A stretch of DNA of 64,000 bases from positions 4,551,001 to 4,615,000 of the forward strand of contig NZ_CP137852.1 of the NCBI RefSeq assembly GCF_033547095.1, given 5' to 3'. This DNA comes from Sediminicoccus rosea (lineage in GTDB: Bacteria > Pseudomonadota > Alphaproteobacteria > Acetobacterales > Acetobacteraceae). The position numbers and the translations under genes were made by a program. Below, one piece after another: positions 25,468-34,545 of the stretch. Position 1 is the first letter of the stretch. Every line of letters starts with the position of its first letter. The notes beneath the pieces are model-generated. The model was not told the DNA's origin and did no database searches. It worked only from the letters and a program-made list of their open reading frames with translations.

Positions 25468-26666
25468 TTGGCGGGCGCCAGCGCTTCAGCGGGCGTGAGG
25501 GCCAGGCAGGCGCGGTCGAGGGCGGCGAGCGCCTCATCCACCTCGGTTTCGGTGATGATCAGGGGCGGCGCCACGCGCAGCACGTTCATCCCGGCCGCGA
25601 CGGTCAGCAGGCCTTCCTCCACGCATTGCGCCTGCATGGCGCCGTTGCTCACCTCCGGCACCAGGCGCAGGCCGAGCAGCAGCCCGGCGCCCTGCACGCC
25701 CAGGATCACGCGCGGATGGCGCTCGGCCAGCGCCAGCATGCCGCGCCAGAGGTGACGCGCCACGCGGTCCACCTGATCCAGGAAACCGGGGGCCAGGACC
25801 ACGTCCAGCACAGCATTGCCCGCGGCGCAGGCCAGCGGCCCGCCGCCATAGGTGGTCCCGTGGGTGCCGGGTTTGAGGTGCTTGGCGACCGCCTCCTTCG
25901 CCATCACGGCGCCGAGCGGGAAGCCACCGCCGATGCCCTTGGCCGAGGACATGACGTCAGGCTCGATGCCGGCCCATTGATGCGCCCAGAGCTTGCCTGA
26001 GCGACCCATGCCGGTCTGCACCTCGTCCAGCGCCAGCAGCAGCCCGAACTCGTCGCAGACGGCGCGGAGTTCGCGCAGGAAGCGCAGGTCGGCCGGGCGG
26101 ACGCCGCCCTCGCCCTGCACCGGCTCGATCATGATGCCGGCGGTGGCGGGGGTGATGGCGTCGCGGACGGCGTTCATGTTGCCAAAGGGCACATGGTCGA
26201 AGCCCTCGACGGCCGGGCCGAAGCCCGCGAGGTACTTCTCGTTGCCCGTGGCGCTCAGCATGGCGAGGGTGCGGCCGTGGAAGGCGCCCTCGAAGCAGAT
26301 CATCCGGAACTTCTCCGGATGGCCGTTCTCGGCATGGTACTTCCGCACCGCCTTGACCATGCCCTCATTGGCTTCCGCGCCGGAATTGCAGAAGAACACG
26401 CTGTCGGCGAAGGAGGCCGCGACATGCCGCGCGGCCAGCTTCTCGGCCTGGGGCACGCGGTAGAGGTTGCTGACATGCATCACCCGCGCCGCCTGCTCGG
26501 CGATGGCCTTCACCAGGTGCGGGTGGCCGTGGCCGAGCGAGGAGGTGGCGATGCCGGAGCCGAAGTCGAGGAATCGTCGCCCCGCATCCGTCCACACATA
26601 GGCGCCCTCACCCCGCTCGAAAGCGAGGTCGGCACGGTTGTAGGTCGGCATCAGGGCGGGGATCAC
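25464..26666 (-). CDS. argD: Acetylornithine aminotransferase
   Basis: 400 residues, class III PLP aminotransferase. [12 protein letters not shown] near 104 binds the cofactor phosphate, [14 protein letters not shown] near 135 stacks the ring, [14 protein letters not shown] near 215 gives the Asp, and [14 protein letters not shown] near 247 gives the Schiff-base Lys. [16 protein letters not shown] near 275 completes the site. It converts N-acetylglutamate semialdehyde to N-acetylornithine and may act on succinyl-diaminopimelate. First gene of argDF. The 192-bp gap upstream (26667-26858) has a short GGCGG-AAA-CCGCC hairpin at 26706-26718 and no other gene. Confidence 0.95.
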   Translation of the reverse strand: MIPALMPTYNRADLAFERGEGAYVWTDAGRRFLDFGSGIATSSLGHGHPHLVKAIAEQAARVMHVSNLYRVPQAEKLAARHVAASFADSVFFCNSGAEANEGMVKAVRKYHAENGHPEKFRMICFEGAFHGRTLAMLSATGNEKYLAGFGPAVEGFDHVPFGNMNAVRDAITPATAGIMIEPVQGEGGVRPADLRFLRELRAVCDEFGLLLALDEVQTGMGRSGKLWAHQWAGIEPDVMSSAKGIGGGFPLGAVMAKEAVAKHLKPGTHGTTYGGGPLACAAGNAVLDVVLAPGFLDQVDRVARHLWRGMLALAERHPRVILGVQGAGLLLGLRLVPEVSNGAMQAQCVEEGLLTVAAGMNVLRVAPPLIITETEVDEALAALDRACLALTPAEALAPAK

Positions 26667-26858
26667 GCTTCAGCGCTCCTGTGGAACATCCGGCCGCGAC
26701 ATGCGGGCGGAAACCGCCAGCATGACGGAAAACCGCCGGGAATCAAGCCTTGGCTGGCGACAGCGGCCTCAGACGACGCTGTGTTCGTTCCGCATGGTCC
26801 TGACATTGTCGAGCGGATGATCCAGCGTTTCGGCGATTCCGCCTCGACGCGTCGCGCC

Positions 26859-27410
26859 CTAGCGGCCGCCGCCGGCCACCGGACCGCCGGCGGGCAGGAT
26901 GCCGGCATTGCCGGACGGATTGGGCCCGATCCGGCCCACATTGCCGAAGAGCGCCTGCATCAGCGTGCGCTCATTGCCCGGGCTCGGCGTCTCGCGCTCG
27001 ACGAAGTTCACGCGCGGCATGTCGCCCTGGGTGAAGTCGAGCTGCCGGATCTCGGCGACTGTGCCGGCCGGGTTGAAATCGATGGCGACGACGCGCTGGG
27101 ACCGCAGCGCCATGCTGCGGGCGGGCCGCAGCTGCGTGACGCCGCTGATGTAATACCAACTGTTGTCGGAGAAGGTGCTGGTCTGGCTCGGGCTGCCCAG
27201 CAGCGCCTGCACGTCGGCCCGTGTGGAGACCCCCGTGGTGATCTGCGCGATCTGGTCCTCCGTCACCGGATGGCCGCGATTGACGATCGGCGTGGTGAAC
27301 ACGTCGCGCGGGCGCTCGGGCATCGGCGGCAGGTAGGCGCAGCCGGCCAATGCCGGCAGCGCCAGGAGGGTCAGGATTCGGATGTTGACCAAGGCTGGGT
27401 GACGGGCCAT
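26859..27410 (-). CDS. bamE: BamE (SmpA/OmlA) outer-membrane lipoprotein
   Basis: 183 residues. Signal peptide with lipobox LAGC (Cys near 24) predicts a lipoprotein. The SmpA/OmlA core follows: GHPVTEDQIAQITTGVSTRADVQALLGSPS (the G-x-S/T-x-x-x-V-x-x-x-L-G-x-P signature), TFSDNSWYYIS and a strand near AIDFNPAGTVAEI. It belongs to the BAM complex that inserts beta-barrel proteins in the outer membrane. The last 40 residues are a Gly/Pro/Asn-rich tail beyond the usual domain. Divergent from the cytochrome chaperone gene, the arrangement seen in many alphaproteobacteria. Confidence 0.9.
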   Translation of the reverse strand: MARHPALVNIRILTLLALPALAGCAYLPPMPERPRDVFTTPIVNRGHPVTEDQIAQITTGVSTRADVQALLGSPSQTSTFSDNSWYYISGVTQLRPARSMALRSQRVVAIDFNPAGTVAEIRQLDFTQGDMPRVNFVERETPSPGNERTLMQALFGNVGRIGPNPSGNAGILPAGGPVAGGGR

Positions 27411-27499
27411 GTCCCGGGCTTAACGCCACCCTGCCCCCGTGGTCAATGCGCCTGAACGGCGCGCCCCGCCCGGGGGCTCTTGTCAGGATTTTCCGCATC

Positions 27500-28030
27500 A
27501 TGGGCCTTTTCGGCCTGTTCCGGCGCCGCCCGCATGAGCGGACCGGCTTCGAGCTCTACGCGGCCGCCGTCGGCGCCGCCCGGACGCCCCGTTTCTATGC
27601 CGAGCTTGGCGTGCCCGACACCACGGCGGGGCGGTATGAGCTGGTCTGCCTGCATGTCGGCCTGCTGATCCGCCGCTTGCGCGCCGCCACCGACAAGACC
27701 GCCGACGCCCTGGGCCAGGCCGTCTTCGACGCGATGTTCGCCGACATGGACGTGAACCTGCGCGAGATGGGAATCGGCGACCTCAGCGTCGGCAAGCGGG
27801 TGAAGATGCTGTGGGAGGGCTTCCATGGCCGCGCCACCGCCTATGCCGAGGCGCTGGACCAGGGCGACACCGCTGCCCTCGCCGCCGCGCTGGAACGCAA
27901 CATCTGGGTGAAGGAGCCCGCCCCCGAGGGCGCCGGCACGGAGCTCGCCCGCCATGCCGAGCGGGTCTCCGCCCTGCTGGCCGGGCAAGAGCTGGAGGCG
28001 CTGCTGCGGGGCCAGGTGCATTTCGCATGA
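27500..28030 (+). CDS. Ubiquinol-cytochrome c chaperone (CBP3/UPF0174 family)
   Basis: 176 residues. FYAELGVPDTTAGRYELVCLH near 33 and the following LIRRLRA helix, then VFDAMFADMDVNLREMGIGD near 75 and VGKRVKMLWEGFHGR, are typical of the PF03981 family, which aids assembly of the cytochrome bc1 complex. Start set at ATG 27500 (MGLFGLFRRRP) as in relatives; a longer frame starts at 27446. The next gene overlaps its stop by 4 bp. Confidence 0.88.
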   Translation: MGLFGLFRRRPHERTGFELYAAAVGAARTPRFYAELGVPDTTAGRYELVCLHVGLLIRRLRAATDKTADALGQAVFDAMFADMDVNLREMGIGDLSVGKRVKMLWEGFHGRATAYAEALDQGDTAALAAALERNIWVKEPAPEGAGTELARHAERVSALLAGQELEALLRGQVHFA

Positions 28031-28521
28031 GCGCCGAGTTCAGCCACCGCCTGCCCCTGGCCCATGTGCCCGCCGCCGGGCAGCGCCTGCACCTCGAGGC
28101 CGGGGCGGAGGAACGCGCCGCGCTGGCCCGCCGTTTCGAACTGCTGAGCCTGCATAGCCTGGCCGCCGACCTGCGCCTCACCCCGGGCGCCGAAGGGGAG
28201 GTGCAGGTGACGGGCGAATTGACGGCCGAGCTGGAGCAGGCCTGCGGCATCACCCTCGTCCCGATCCGGCAATCCGTGCGGGAGCCCATCGCCTGGCGGC
28301 TGCTGCCCGAGGGCATGGAGCCCTCCGATGGCGAGGATGACCCGGACGACATCGAGACCGAGCAGGGCGTGGCCGACCTTGGCGAGGCACTGGCCCAGCA
28401 ATTGTCGCTCGCCCTCGACCCCTATCCGCGCGCGCCCGGCGCGGCCATGCCCGAGAATGCGGACAAGGACGCCGCGCATAGCCCCTTTGCAAAGCTGTTG
28501 CGTCTGAAGCCGCAAGGGTAG
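28027..28521 (+). CDS. DUF177/YceD-family protein
   Basis: 164 residues beginning at ATG 28027, which overlaps the previous stop (ATGA). It has the DUF177 plan: FSHRLPLAHVP start, LHSLAADLRLTPGAEGEVQVTGEL, the paired-Cys region reduced to one Cys (EQACGITLVPI), an acidic DGEDDPDDIETEQG loop, DLGEALAQQLSLALDPYPRAPGA and a C-terminal FAKLLRLKP. Members sit before rpmF and are linked to 23S rRNA accumulation or ribosome assembly. Here, too, rpmF follows, after 156 bp. Confidence 0.88.
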   Translation: MSAEFSHRLPLAHVPAAGQRLHLEAGAEERAALARRFELLSLHSLAADLRLTPGAEGEVQVTGELTAELEQACGITLVPIRQSVREPIAWRLLPEGMEPSDGEDDPDDIETEQGVADLGEALAQQLSLALDPYPRAPGAAMPENADKDAAHSPFAKLLRLKPQG

Positions 28522-28677
28522 GTTGCGCGAGGGGAAGAATGGGTGCTAATCGCCCACCCTCCCTGCTGCCGCTTGCCCGCAGCGGCCGTTATCCCTTGGG
28601 CGCACCCCGCCCCGTCTCTTGCCAGGACCGACCGGCGCTTGTCCGGGCGGTCCCCTACCCGTTGAAAGGCTGGCTCC

Positions 28678-28878
28678 ATGGCCGTCCCGAAGAAGAAAGT
28701 CTCCCCTTCCCGCCGCGGCATGCGCCGCAGCCACCTGGCGCTGGCGAAGGAAGGCCATGTGGAGTGCTCGAACTGCGGCGAGCTGAAGCGCCCGCACCAT
28801 GTCTGCTCCTCCTGCGGTCATTATGACGGCCGTGAGGTCGCGGCCGCTGATGCGCTGAAGGGCGTGGTTCGCGGCTAA
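28678..28878 (+). CDS. rpmF: 50S ribosomal protein L32
   Basis: 66 residues, full length. [19 protein letters not shown] is the universal L32 start, and two Cys pairs (CSNC and CSSC) form the zinc site. The 156-bp leader contains a possible hairpin near 28545-28560 (GGGTG ... CACCC), which may terminate the DUF177 transcript or regulate L32; the evidence is thin. Followed at 27 bp by plsX. Confidence 0.98.
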   Translation: MAVPKKKVSPSRRGMRRSHLALAKEGHVECSNCGELKRPHHVCSSCGHYDGREVAAADALKGVVRG

Positions 28879-28905
28879 GCCGATGACGGGTGGGGCGATC
28901 CGCGC

Positions 28906-30009
28906 GTGAACATGGCGGCACCCTCCGAGGGGGCTTTGCGGCGATTTTCCCTCGCCGTTGACGCCATGGGCGGCGACCATGCCCCCGACAGCGTCCTCGA
29001 CGGCCTGGACCTCGCGGCGGAGCGCCACCCCAAGGCGCAGTTCCTGCTCGTGGGTGACGAAGCGCGGCTGCGCGAAGGGCTGAAGACTCGGCCGCGCGCC
29101 GCCAAGCTCTGCGTCATCCGCCACGCGCCGGACGCGATCCCGGGCGACATGAAGCCGACCGTGGCGCTGCGCCAGGGGCGGAACTCCTCCATGCGCCTCG
29201 CCATCGACGCGGTGGCCAAGGGCGAGGCGGCGGGCGTCGTCTCCGCCGGCAACACGGGCGCGCTCATGGCGCTCGCCAAGATCGTCATCAAGACGATGCC
29301 CGAGATCGGCCGCCCGGCGCTGGCCGCCATCACCCCCTCCGCGCGGGGCGACGTGGTCATGCTCGACCTTGGCGCCAACATCCAGTGCGATGCGCGCAAC
29401 CTCGTCGAATTCGCCATCATGGGCGATGCCTTCGCCCGCGCCGTGCTCGGCCTGCCCAACCCCACCATCGGCCTGCTCAATGTCGGCTCCGAGGAGCTGA
29501 AGGGCGATGACCGCGTGCGCCAGGCGGCCGAGGTACTGCGCGAGGGCCATGCCGGCATCAACTTCCATGGCTTTGTCGAGGGGCATGACATCGCCGCCGG
29601 CACCGTGGACGTGGTGGTGACGGATGGCTTCACCGGCAATGTCGCGCTCAAGACCGGCGAGGGCGCGCTGAAGCTGATGCGCGACCTGCTGCGCCAGGTC
29701 TTCACCTCGAGCATCCCGGCCCGCGCCGGCTACCTGCTGGCAAGGCCTGCGCTGGAGCGGTTGCGCGAGTGGATGGACCCACGCCGCTACAACGGTGCCA
29801 TCCTGCTCGGCCTGAACGGCGTCGTCGTGAAGTCGCATGGCGGTACGGACGCGACGGGTTTCGCCCATGCCATGGACGTGGCGATGGACATGGTGACGCA
29901 CGGCTTCACGCAGAACATCCGCGAGGGCCTCTCGCGCCTCGCCACGCATGCGCCGCCCATGACCGGCTCCGAGGCCGATCCGTCGGCCGTGACCGCTCAG
30001 CAGGACTGA
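28906..30009 (+). CDS. plsX: Phosphate acyltransferase PlsX
   Basis: 367 residues. LAVDAMGGDHAP near 16 and the VSAGNTGALMALA segment near 110 are diagnostic, as are LGANIQCDARNLVEFA near 150, LLNVGSEELKGDD near 187 and DVVVTDGFTGNVALK near 235. The enzyme makes acyl-phosphate from acyl-ACP for phospholipid synthesis. Start taken as GTG 28906; ATG 28912 in the same frame is equally possible. Followed after 6 bp by fabH, the usual order. Confidence 0.97.
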   Translation: MNMAAPSEGALRRFSLAVDAMGGDHAPDSVLDGLDLAAERHPKAQFLLVGDEARLREGLKTRPRAAKLCVIRHAPDAIPGDMKPTVALRQGRNSSMRLAIDAVAKGEAAGVVSAGNTGALMALAKIVIKTMPEIGRPALAAITPSARGDVVMLDLGANIQCDARNLVEFAIMGDAFARAVLGLPNPTIGLLNVGSEELKGDDRVRQAAEVLREGHAGINFHGFVEGHDIAAGTVDVVVTDGFTGNVALKTGEGALKLMRDLLRQVFTSSIPARAGYLLARPALERLREWMDPRRYNGAILLGLNGVVVKSHGGTDATGFAHAMDVAMDMVTHGFTQNIREGLSRLATHAPPMTGSEADPSAVTAQQD

Positions 30010-30015
30010 TCCGCC

Positions 30016-30963
30016 TTGACGCTTCGTTCCGTGATCGCCGGCTGCGGCGGCCATCTGCCCCCCAATGTGCTGGACAATGACGCCCTGGCGGCCCGCTTCG
30101 GCCTGGACACCAGCGATGCCTGGATCCGCGAGCGCAGCGGCATCACCCAGCGCCACCTCGCCGGGCCGGATGAGAGCTGCGCCTCGCTCGGCGCCGAGGC
30201 CGCGCGCAAGGCGCTGGCCCATGCCGGCGCCGCCGTTGATGAGGTGGACGGCATCATCGTCGCCACCGCCACGCCGGACCATGCCTTCCCCTCCACCGCC
30301 GTTCGCATCCAGGCGCTGCTGGGCATGACGCGCGGCTTCGGCTTCGACCTCTCGGCCGCCTGCACGGGCTTCGTCTATGCCCTCTCGGTCGCGGATGCGA
30401 TGATCCGCGCGGGCCAGGCGAAGTCCCTGCTCGTCATCGGCAGCGAAGTCTATTCGCGCATCCTCGACTGGACCGACCGCGGCACCTGCGTGCTCTTTGG
30501 CGACGGCGCGGGCGCGGTGCTGCTGCGCGCGGAAGAGGGCGAGCGCGGCGTACTCTCCACCCACCTGCACGCCGATGGGCGCCATGGTGACATCCTGCTG
30601 GTGGAGGGCACCGCGGGCCCGCTGCGCATGGCGGGGCGCGAGGTGTTCAAGCACGCGGTCAACAAGCTCTCCGCCGTGGTGGACGAGGCACTGGCAGCGA
30701 ATTCCATCGGCCGCGAGGATGTGCAGTGGCTGGTGCCGCACCAGGCGAACATCCGGATCATCGAGGCGATGGGCAAGAAGCTCGGCCTGCCGCGTGAGCG
30801 CGTGGTGGTGACGGTGGACCGCCACGCCAACACTTCCGCCGCCTCCGTGCCGTTGGCGCTGGCCGAGGCGGTGCATGACGGCCGGATCCAGCGCGGCGAC
30901 CTGGTGCTGCTGGAAGCCATCGGCGGCGGCCTCACCTGGGGCGGGGCGCTGGTTAGGTTTTAG
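30016..30963 (+). CDS. fabH: 3-oxoacyl-ACP synthase III
   Basis: 315 residues. The catalytic triad of FabH is visible: Cys in LSAACTGFVYAL near 115, His in VPHQANIRII near 241 and Asn in HANTSAASVPLAL near 274. GITQRH and GDGAGAVLL are also conserved. It condenses acetyl-CoA with malonyl-ACP to start fatty-acid synthesis. Start is TTG 30016, placed directly at the conserved first strand 6 bp after plsX. In many alphaproteobacteria ihfA and a merR-type gene follow; here a hairpin and a convergent tctC follow instead. Confidence 0.97.
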   Translation: MTLRSVIAGCGGHLPPNVLDNDALAARFGLDTSDAWIRERSGITQRHLAGPDESCASLGAEAARKALAHAGAAVDEVDGIIVATATPDHAFPSTAVRIQALLGMTRGFGFDLSAACTGFVYALSVADAMIRAGQAKSLLVIGSEVYSRILDWTDRGTCVLFGDGAGAVLLRAEEGERGVLSTHLHADGRHGDILLVEGTAGPLRMAGREVFKHAVNKLSAVVDEALAANSIGREDVQWLVPHQANIRIIEAMGKKLGLPRERVVVTVDRHANTSAASVPLALAEAVHDGRIQRGDLVLLEAIGGGLTWGGALVRF

Positions 30964-30974
30964 GCCCTCAGACA

Positions 30975-30993
30975 CCGGGCCTATGAGGCCCGG
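30975..30993. terminator. Hairpin between fabH and a convergent gene
   Basis: Perfect 8-bp arms CCGGGCCT / AGGCCCGG with loop ATG, 12 bp beyond the fabH stop. The symmetric stem could serve both fabH and the convergent tctC ending at 31044. No T-run. Confidence 0.6.
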
Positions 30994-31043
30994 ATCCTGG
31001 AGGCGCAGCGACCATTCTCTGAGGTGGAGTTTGGTCGGGGCCC

Positions 31044-31997
31044 CTAATCCGCCCGCAGATTCGCCCGCTGCACGATCACGGCCCAGCGCTCACGCTCACT
31101 CGCAACGAAGCGCCCGAAATCGGCGGGAGTCGGACTCGTTTCCAGCTCGACGCCATTCTCGATGAGGCGCGAGCGCACCACCGGGTCGGCCAGCGTCGCG
31201 TTCATCGCGGCATGCAGGCGGGCCGTCGCCTCCACCGGCGTGCCGGCGGGCGCCAGCAGCCCATACCAGGTGGCGCTGTCGATCTGCGGGAAGCCCTGCT
31301 CAAAGGAGGTGCGCAGCTCCGGCAGGATGGAGGCGCGCTGGCGCCCGGCAATGGCGATGGCGCGCAGCGTCCCGGCCGAGAGGAAGGGCAGGAAGGGCGC
31401 CGCCGCATTGGTGATCATCTGTACGCGCCCGGCCACCACATCGGTCAGCGCGGGGGCCGTGCCGCGGTAATGGATGGCGTCCAGCTCGAAGCCGAGCGTC
31501 AGTGCGATCATCGCGCCCAGCGCATGCGCCGTGGTGCCCGCGCCCGGCGTGCCGAAGGTGAGTGGCGGGTTCTTGCCGCGCGCGAAGGCGCCGAGTTCCG
31601 CCAGGTTGCCCGCCGGCACCGAGGGGTGCACCGCGATGACATTGGGCGCCGCCCCCAGCAGGCCGATCGGCGCGAAGCCATTCGCCACGTCATAAGGCAC
31701 GCGCGGATGCACGAGGCTCGAGATCACGAAGGAGCCACTGCCCGCGAGCAGGATGGTGGTGCCATCGGGCGCCGCCTTGGCGACGATGTCATTGCCCAGG
31801 ATGCCGCCCGCGCCGCCGCGATTCTCGATGACGATAGGCTGGCCCAACCGCGCCGACATGCCCTCGGCCAGGATGCGGCCCACGATGTCGTTGCTGCCGC
31901 CGGCGGTGAAGGGGATGATCAACCGGATGGGACGGCCCTGCGCCCGGGCCAGCCCTGGCAGCGCCAGCAGGCCAAGGGCGGCACGGCGCGCGATCAT
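31044..31997 (-). CDS. TctC/Bug-family periplasmic binding protein, tricarballylate-linked
   Basis: 317 residues. ATG 31997 overlaps the tcuB stop by 4 bp (ATGA), which fixes the start. Signal peptide MIARRAALGLLALPGLARAQG; ligand loops IRLIIPFTAGGSNDIV and IVIENRGGAGGILGND; AAPDGTTILLAGSGS; FGTPGAGTTAHALGAM; HYRGTAPALTDVVAGRVQ. Placed after tcuAB, so the ligand is probably tricarballylate, aconitate or citrate-like. It stands where tcuC, the usual permease, would be expected. Confidence 0.9.
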   Translation of the reverse strand: MIARRAALGLLALPGLARAQGRPIRLIIPFTAGGSNDIVGRILAEGMSARLGQPIVIENRGGAGGILGNDIVAKAAPDGTTILLAGSGSFVISSLVHPRVPYDVANGFAPIGLLGAAPNVIAVHPSVPAGNLAELGAFARGKNPPLTFGTPGAGTTAHALGAMIALTLGFELDAIHYRGTAPALTDVVAGRVQMITNAAAPFLPFLSAGTLRAIAIAGRQRASILPELRTSFEQGFPQIDSATWYGLLAPAGTPVEATARLHAAMNATLADPVVRSRLIENGVELETSPTPADFGRFVASERERWAVIVQRANLRAD

Positions 31998-33097
31998 TTG
32001 TGCTTCTCCTGCGCGTTCCGCAGCAGGGCCAGGCCGCGATACACCCCGTGCACCATCTTCGAGTAGGGCATCACCAGGAAGAAGGCGAGGACGAGGCCGA
32101 GATGGATGGCCAGCATCACGCCCATCGCGCCCGTATGGCGGATCGCGAGCAAGAGCAGGCCCGTGCTGCTGATCAGGAAGAGCAGCGCCAGCATGGCGTA
32201 TTCCCCGCCCAGCAGGCGCTTCGCCACCGGGCCGGGGTCCGTCACCGTCTTCACCCACAGCAGCCCGGCCGTGCCGATGCACAGCAGGACGCCGCCCCAG
32301 GTGCCGAGCTGCACGGGCAGGCTCAGGAAGGCATGCGGCGACTTCCAGCCCATGAAATGATGGTAGAAGGCGCCCACGCTGGTGGCCGCGAAGCACATCA
32401 TGAAGCCGTAGAACATGGCGTGGTGCAGGTGCCGCCGCGCCTGGGCGAAGCTGTCATCCAGGTCGTTGCAGCCATGCCCGCCGCCGCCCAGGTTGCGCAG
32501 CGTCAGGATGTCCACCGCCGCCTCGGCCACCGGCCCCGCCGTGATGGGCTTCTGCCCCGCGCCCGGCGCCGTGCCGCGCCAGTAGCGCACAGCGCCCATC
32601 CCCATGGCGAAGAGCGCATAGCCGAAGCTGAGCGAGGCCATGCCCACCATCAGCCAATAGGGGATCACCCGGAAGAAGGCGCCCGTGCCGGTCTGCGCGG
32701 TGTAGAGGATGGCCGGGTCCTGCAGCGCCATGGTCAGCAGCAGCACCAGCGTGACCGAGAGGAAGGCGGCCAGCGAGACCAGCGTGCCGTTGCGCTCGAA
32801 GGCGCGGCCCATGCCCTGTGGCCAGGCGTATTCGGCATACGATTCCGCACGGATCGTCGCGAAGGTCTCCGGCACGTTGATGCCGAAGGGGTGCGGCGGC
32901 GCATATTGGCAGGCGTGGTAGCAGCCCTTGCAGGAATGACAGAGGTTCGCGAGATGCGTGAGGTCACCCGTCGTGAACTCCCGCCGCAGCGTCATCGCGG
33001 GAAAGACGGCGCAATAGCCCTCGCAGTAGCGGCAGGCGTTGCAGATCTCCATCTGCCGCCGCGCTTCGATGGTGGCTTCGCTCTCCGTGCCGGTCAT
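31994..33097 (-). CDS. tcuB: TcuB: 4Fe-4S, heme-type membrane electron carrier
   Basis: About 367 residues from ATG 33097. The cytoplasmic head has two ferredoxin-like Cys clusters: CNACRYCEGYC near 19 and CHSCKGCYHAC near 53. About six membrane segments follow with several His (HHAMFYGFMM, HHFMGW, AIRHTG). In Salmonella TcuB reoxidises the FAD of TcuA and passes electrons to the membrane quinone pool. Lies 22 bp after tcuA. A longer frame to 33166 would overlap tcuA and is not preferred. Confidence 0.92.
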   Translation of the reverse strand: MTGTESEATIEARRQMEICNACRYCEGYCAVFPAMTLRREFTTGDLTHLANLCHSCKGCYHACQYAPPHPFGINVPETFATIRAESYAEYAWPQGMGRAFERNGTLVSLAAFLSVTLVLLLTMALQDPAILYTAQTGTGAFFRVIPYWLMVGMASLSFGYALFAMGMGAVRYWRGTAPGAGQKPITAGPVAEAAVDILTLRNLGGGGHGCNDLDDSFAQARRHLHHAMFYGFMMCFAATSVGAFYHHFMGWKSPHAFLSLPVQLGTWGGVLLCIGTAGLLWVKTVTDPGPVAKRLLGGEYAMLALLFLISSTGLLLLAIRHTGAMGVMLAIHLGLVLAFFLVMPYSKMVHGVYRGLALLRNAQEKHK

Positions 33098-33119
33098 GCC
33101 GCCGGGCGCAGGGGGGCGG

Positions 33120-34517
33120 TTAATTCCTTCCAATTTTCGCGGCCTCCTCGCCTGCGATGCGGCCAAAGACGGTGCCGATGGTCATGCCGAAACCGGCCAG
33201 GTAGCCCTGGCCCAGGATGTTGCCCGCCATGATCTCGCCGCTGGCGAAGATGTTCCCCGAGGGCTTGCCATCGGCCATCATCACCCGCGCGCGATCATTC
33301 ACCTTCACCCCCAGGAAGGTGAAGGTGATGCCCGGCGCCAGCGGGTGGCCGTAGAAGGGCGGCGTGTCGATGCGTCGCGCCCAGTGGCTCTTGGGGATGG
33401 CGAGGCCCTCGGTGCGGCAATCATCCAGCTTGTTGCCGTGGAAGGTGCCGGGCTGCACCGCCGCATTGTATTCGGCCACCACGCGCTCGAGCTTGGCGGG
33501 GTCGAGGTCGAGCATGACGGCGAGCTGAGCGATGCTGTCCGCCTTCATCGGCGGGAAGACGCTCGGCAGGTAGTTGTGCAGCGCCTGGCTGTCGGTGATG
33601 GCGAAGGCCCGCTGGTCGCGCTGCTGCGCGATCAGCCGGCCCCAGATGGCGTAGCGCTTGGGCCAGACATCCTCGCCCTCGTCATAGAAGCGCTCCACGT
33701 CCTTGTTCACGACGATGGAGAAGGGCACGCAGTCGAGGCGCATGGCGAGCCCGCCATCGGCCATTGGCGCGCGCGCGTCATTGGCCACGGCATGGAACTG
33801 CGTGGGGTCGCCGACCTCCTGAACGCCGCTCGCCAGCATGTCGCGCAAGACGCGACCCTGGGCATAGGGCGTGCCGCGGATCTGGAAATTGTCCGCCGCG
33901 TCGCCCCAGTATTCGCGCAGCCACTCGCGGTTCGCCTGGAAGCCGCCGGCCGAGGCGATGACGGCCTTGGCACGGATGCGCTGCGGGAAGCCCCGCCAGG
34001 AGACGATGGCCTCCCGCGCGAAGCCCTCCTCGATGGCGATGTGCTGCACCTCGGTGTCGTAGAGGATGGTGATGCCGAGCTTCTCGGCCGTGCGGTAGAG
34101 CGCATTCACCAGCGCCTTGCCGCCGCCCAGGAAGAAGGCGTTGGTGCGGGAGAGGCTGAGCGTGCCTGACAGGCTCGGCTGGAAGACCACGCCGCAATCG
34201 CGCAGAAAGCCGGGCGCATGTTCGCTTGCGCGGATGCACATGCGCGCCAGCGCCTCATCCGTGCGGCCGCCGGTCACGCGCAGCAGGTCATCCCAGTATT
34301 CCTCCTCGAGGTAGCTCTCGGTGAGCACGTCGGTCGGCTTGGGGTGCAGGGCGCGCAGGTTGCGCGTGTGGCGGGAGTTGCCGCCGCGCATGGCCTTCGG
34401 CGCATGCTCGGCGACGATGACGCTGGCGCCGGCCCGCGCCGCGGTGATCGCGGCCGAGAGCGCCGCATTTCCGCCGCCCACCACCAGGACGTCCCAGAGA
34501 CGTGTGAATTCAACCAT
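33120..34517 (-). CDS. tcuA: Tricarballylate dehydrogenase, FAD-dependent
   Basis: 465 residues, fumarate-reductase/succinate-dehydrogenase flavoprotein family. N-terminal FAD loop VLVVGGGNAALSAAITAARAG, then MRGGNSRHTRNL near 43, which is typical of TcuA. The capping domain and SGGFQ-like ASAGGFQANREWL near 187 precede FTFLGVKVNDRARVM and the closing GNIFASGEIMAGNILGQGY (FAD-binding end). It oxidises tricarballylate to cis-aconitate, feeding the TCA cycle. First gene of tcuA-tcuB-tctC. A leaf-and-soil substrate or rumen-type tricarballylate use is not decidable from sequence. Confidence 0.92.
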   Translation of the reverse strand: MVEFTRLWDVLVVGGGNAALSAAITAARAGASVIVAEHAPKAMRGGNSRHTRNLRALHPKPTDVLTESYLEEEYWDDLLRVTGGRTDEALARMCIRASEHAPGFLRDCGVVFQPSLSGTLSLSRTNAFFLGGGKALVNALYRTAEKLGITILYDTEVQHIAIEEGFAREAIVSWRGFPQRIRAKAVIASAGGFQANREWLREYWGDAADNFQIRGTPYAQGRVLRDMLASGVQEVGDPTQFHAVANDARAPMADGGLAMRLDCVPFSIVVNKDVERFYDEGEDVWPKRYAIWGRLIAQQRDQRAFAITDSQALHNYLPSVFPPMKADSIAQLAVMLDLDPAKLERVVAEYNAAVQPGTFHGNKLDDCRTEGLAIPKSHWARRIDTPPFYGHPLAPGITFTFLGVKVNDRARVMMADGKPSGNIFASGEIMAGNILGQGYLAGFGMTIGTVFGRIAGEEAAKIGRN

Positions 34518-34545
34518 ATGACTGCATATGCGCGGCGGGCCGCGC
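34515..34545. promoter_or_regulatory. Paired palindromes at the tcuA start
   Basis: CATATG occurs twice 10 bp apart (34515-34520 and 34525-34530), forming CATATG-ACTG-CATATG; the left copy contains the tcuA ATG. Next to it GCGCGGC-GG-GCCGCGC (34530-34545) is a perfect inverted repeat. They lie in the 159-bp gap between tcuA and the divergent EAL gene and may bind a regulator. Confidence 0.4.

Noticed and set aside
28546-30975. 809-codon minus-strand open frame opposite rpmF, plsX and fabH
   Set aside because: Antisense shadow of three well-known genes; no ribosome site or recognisable domain.
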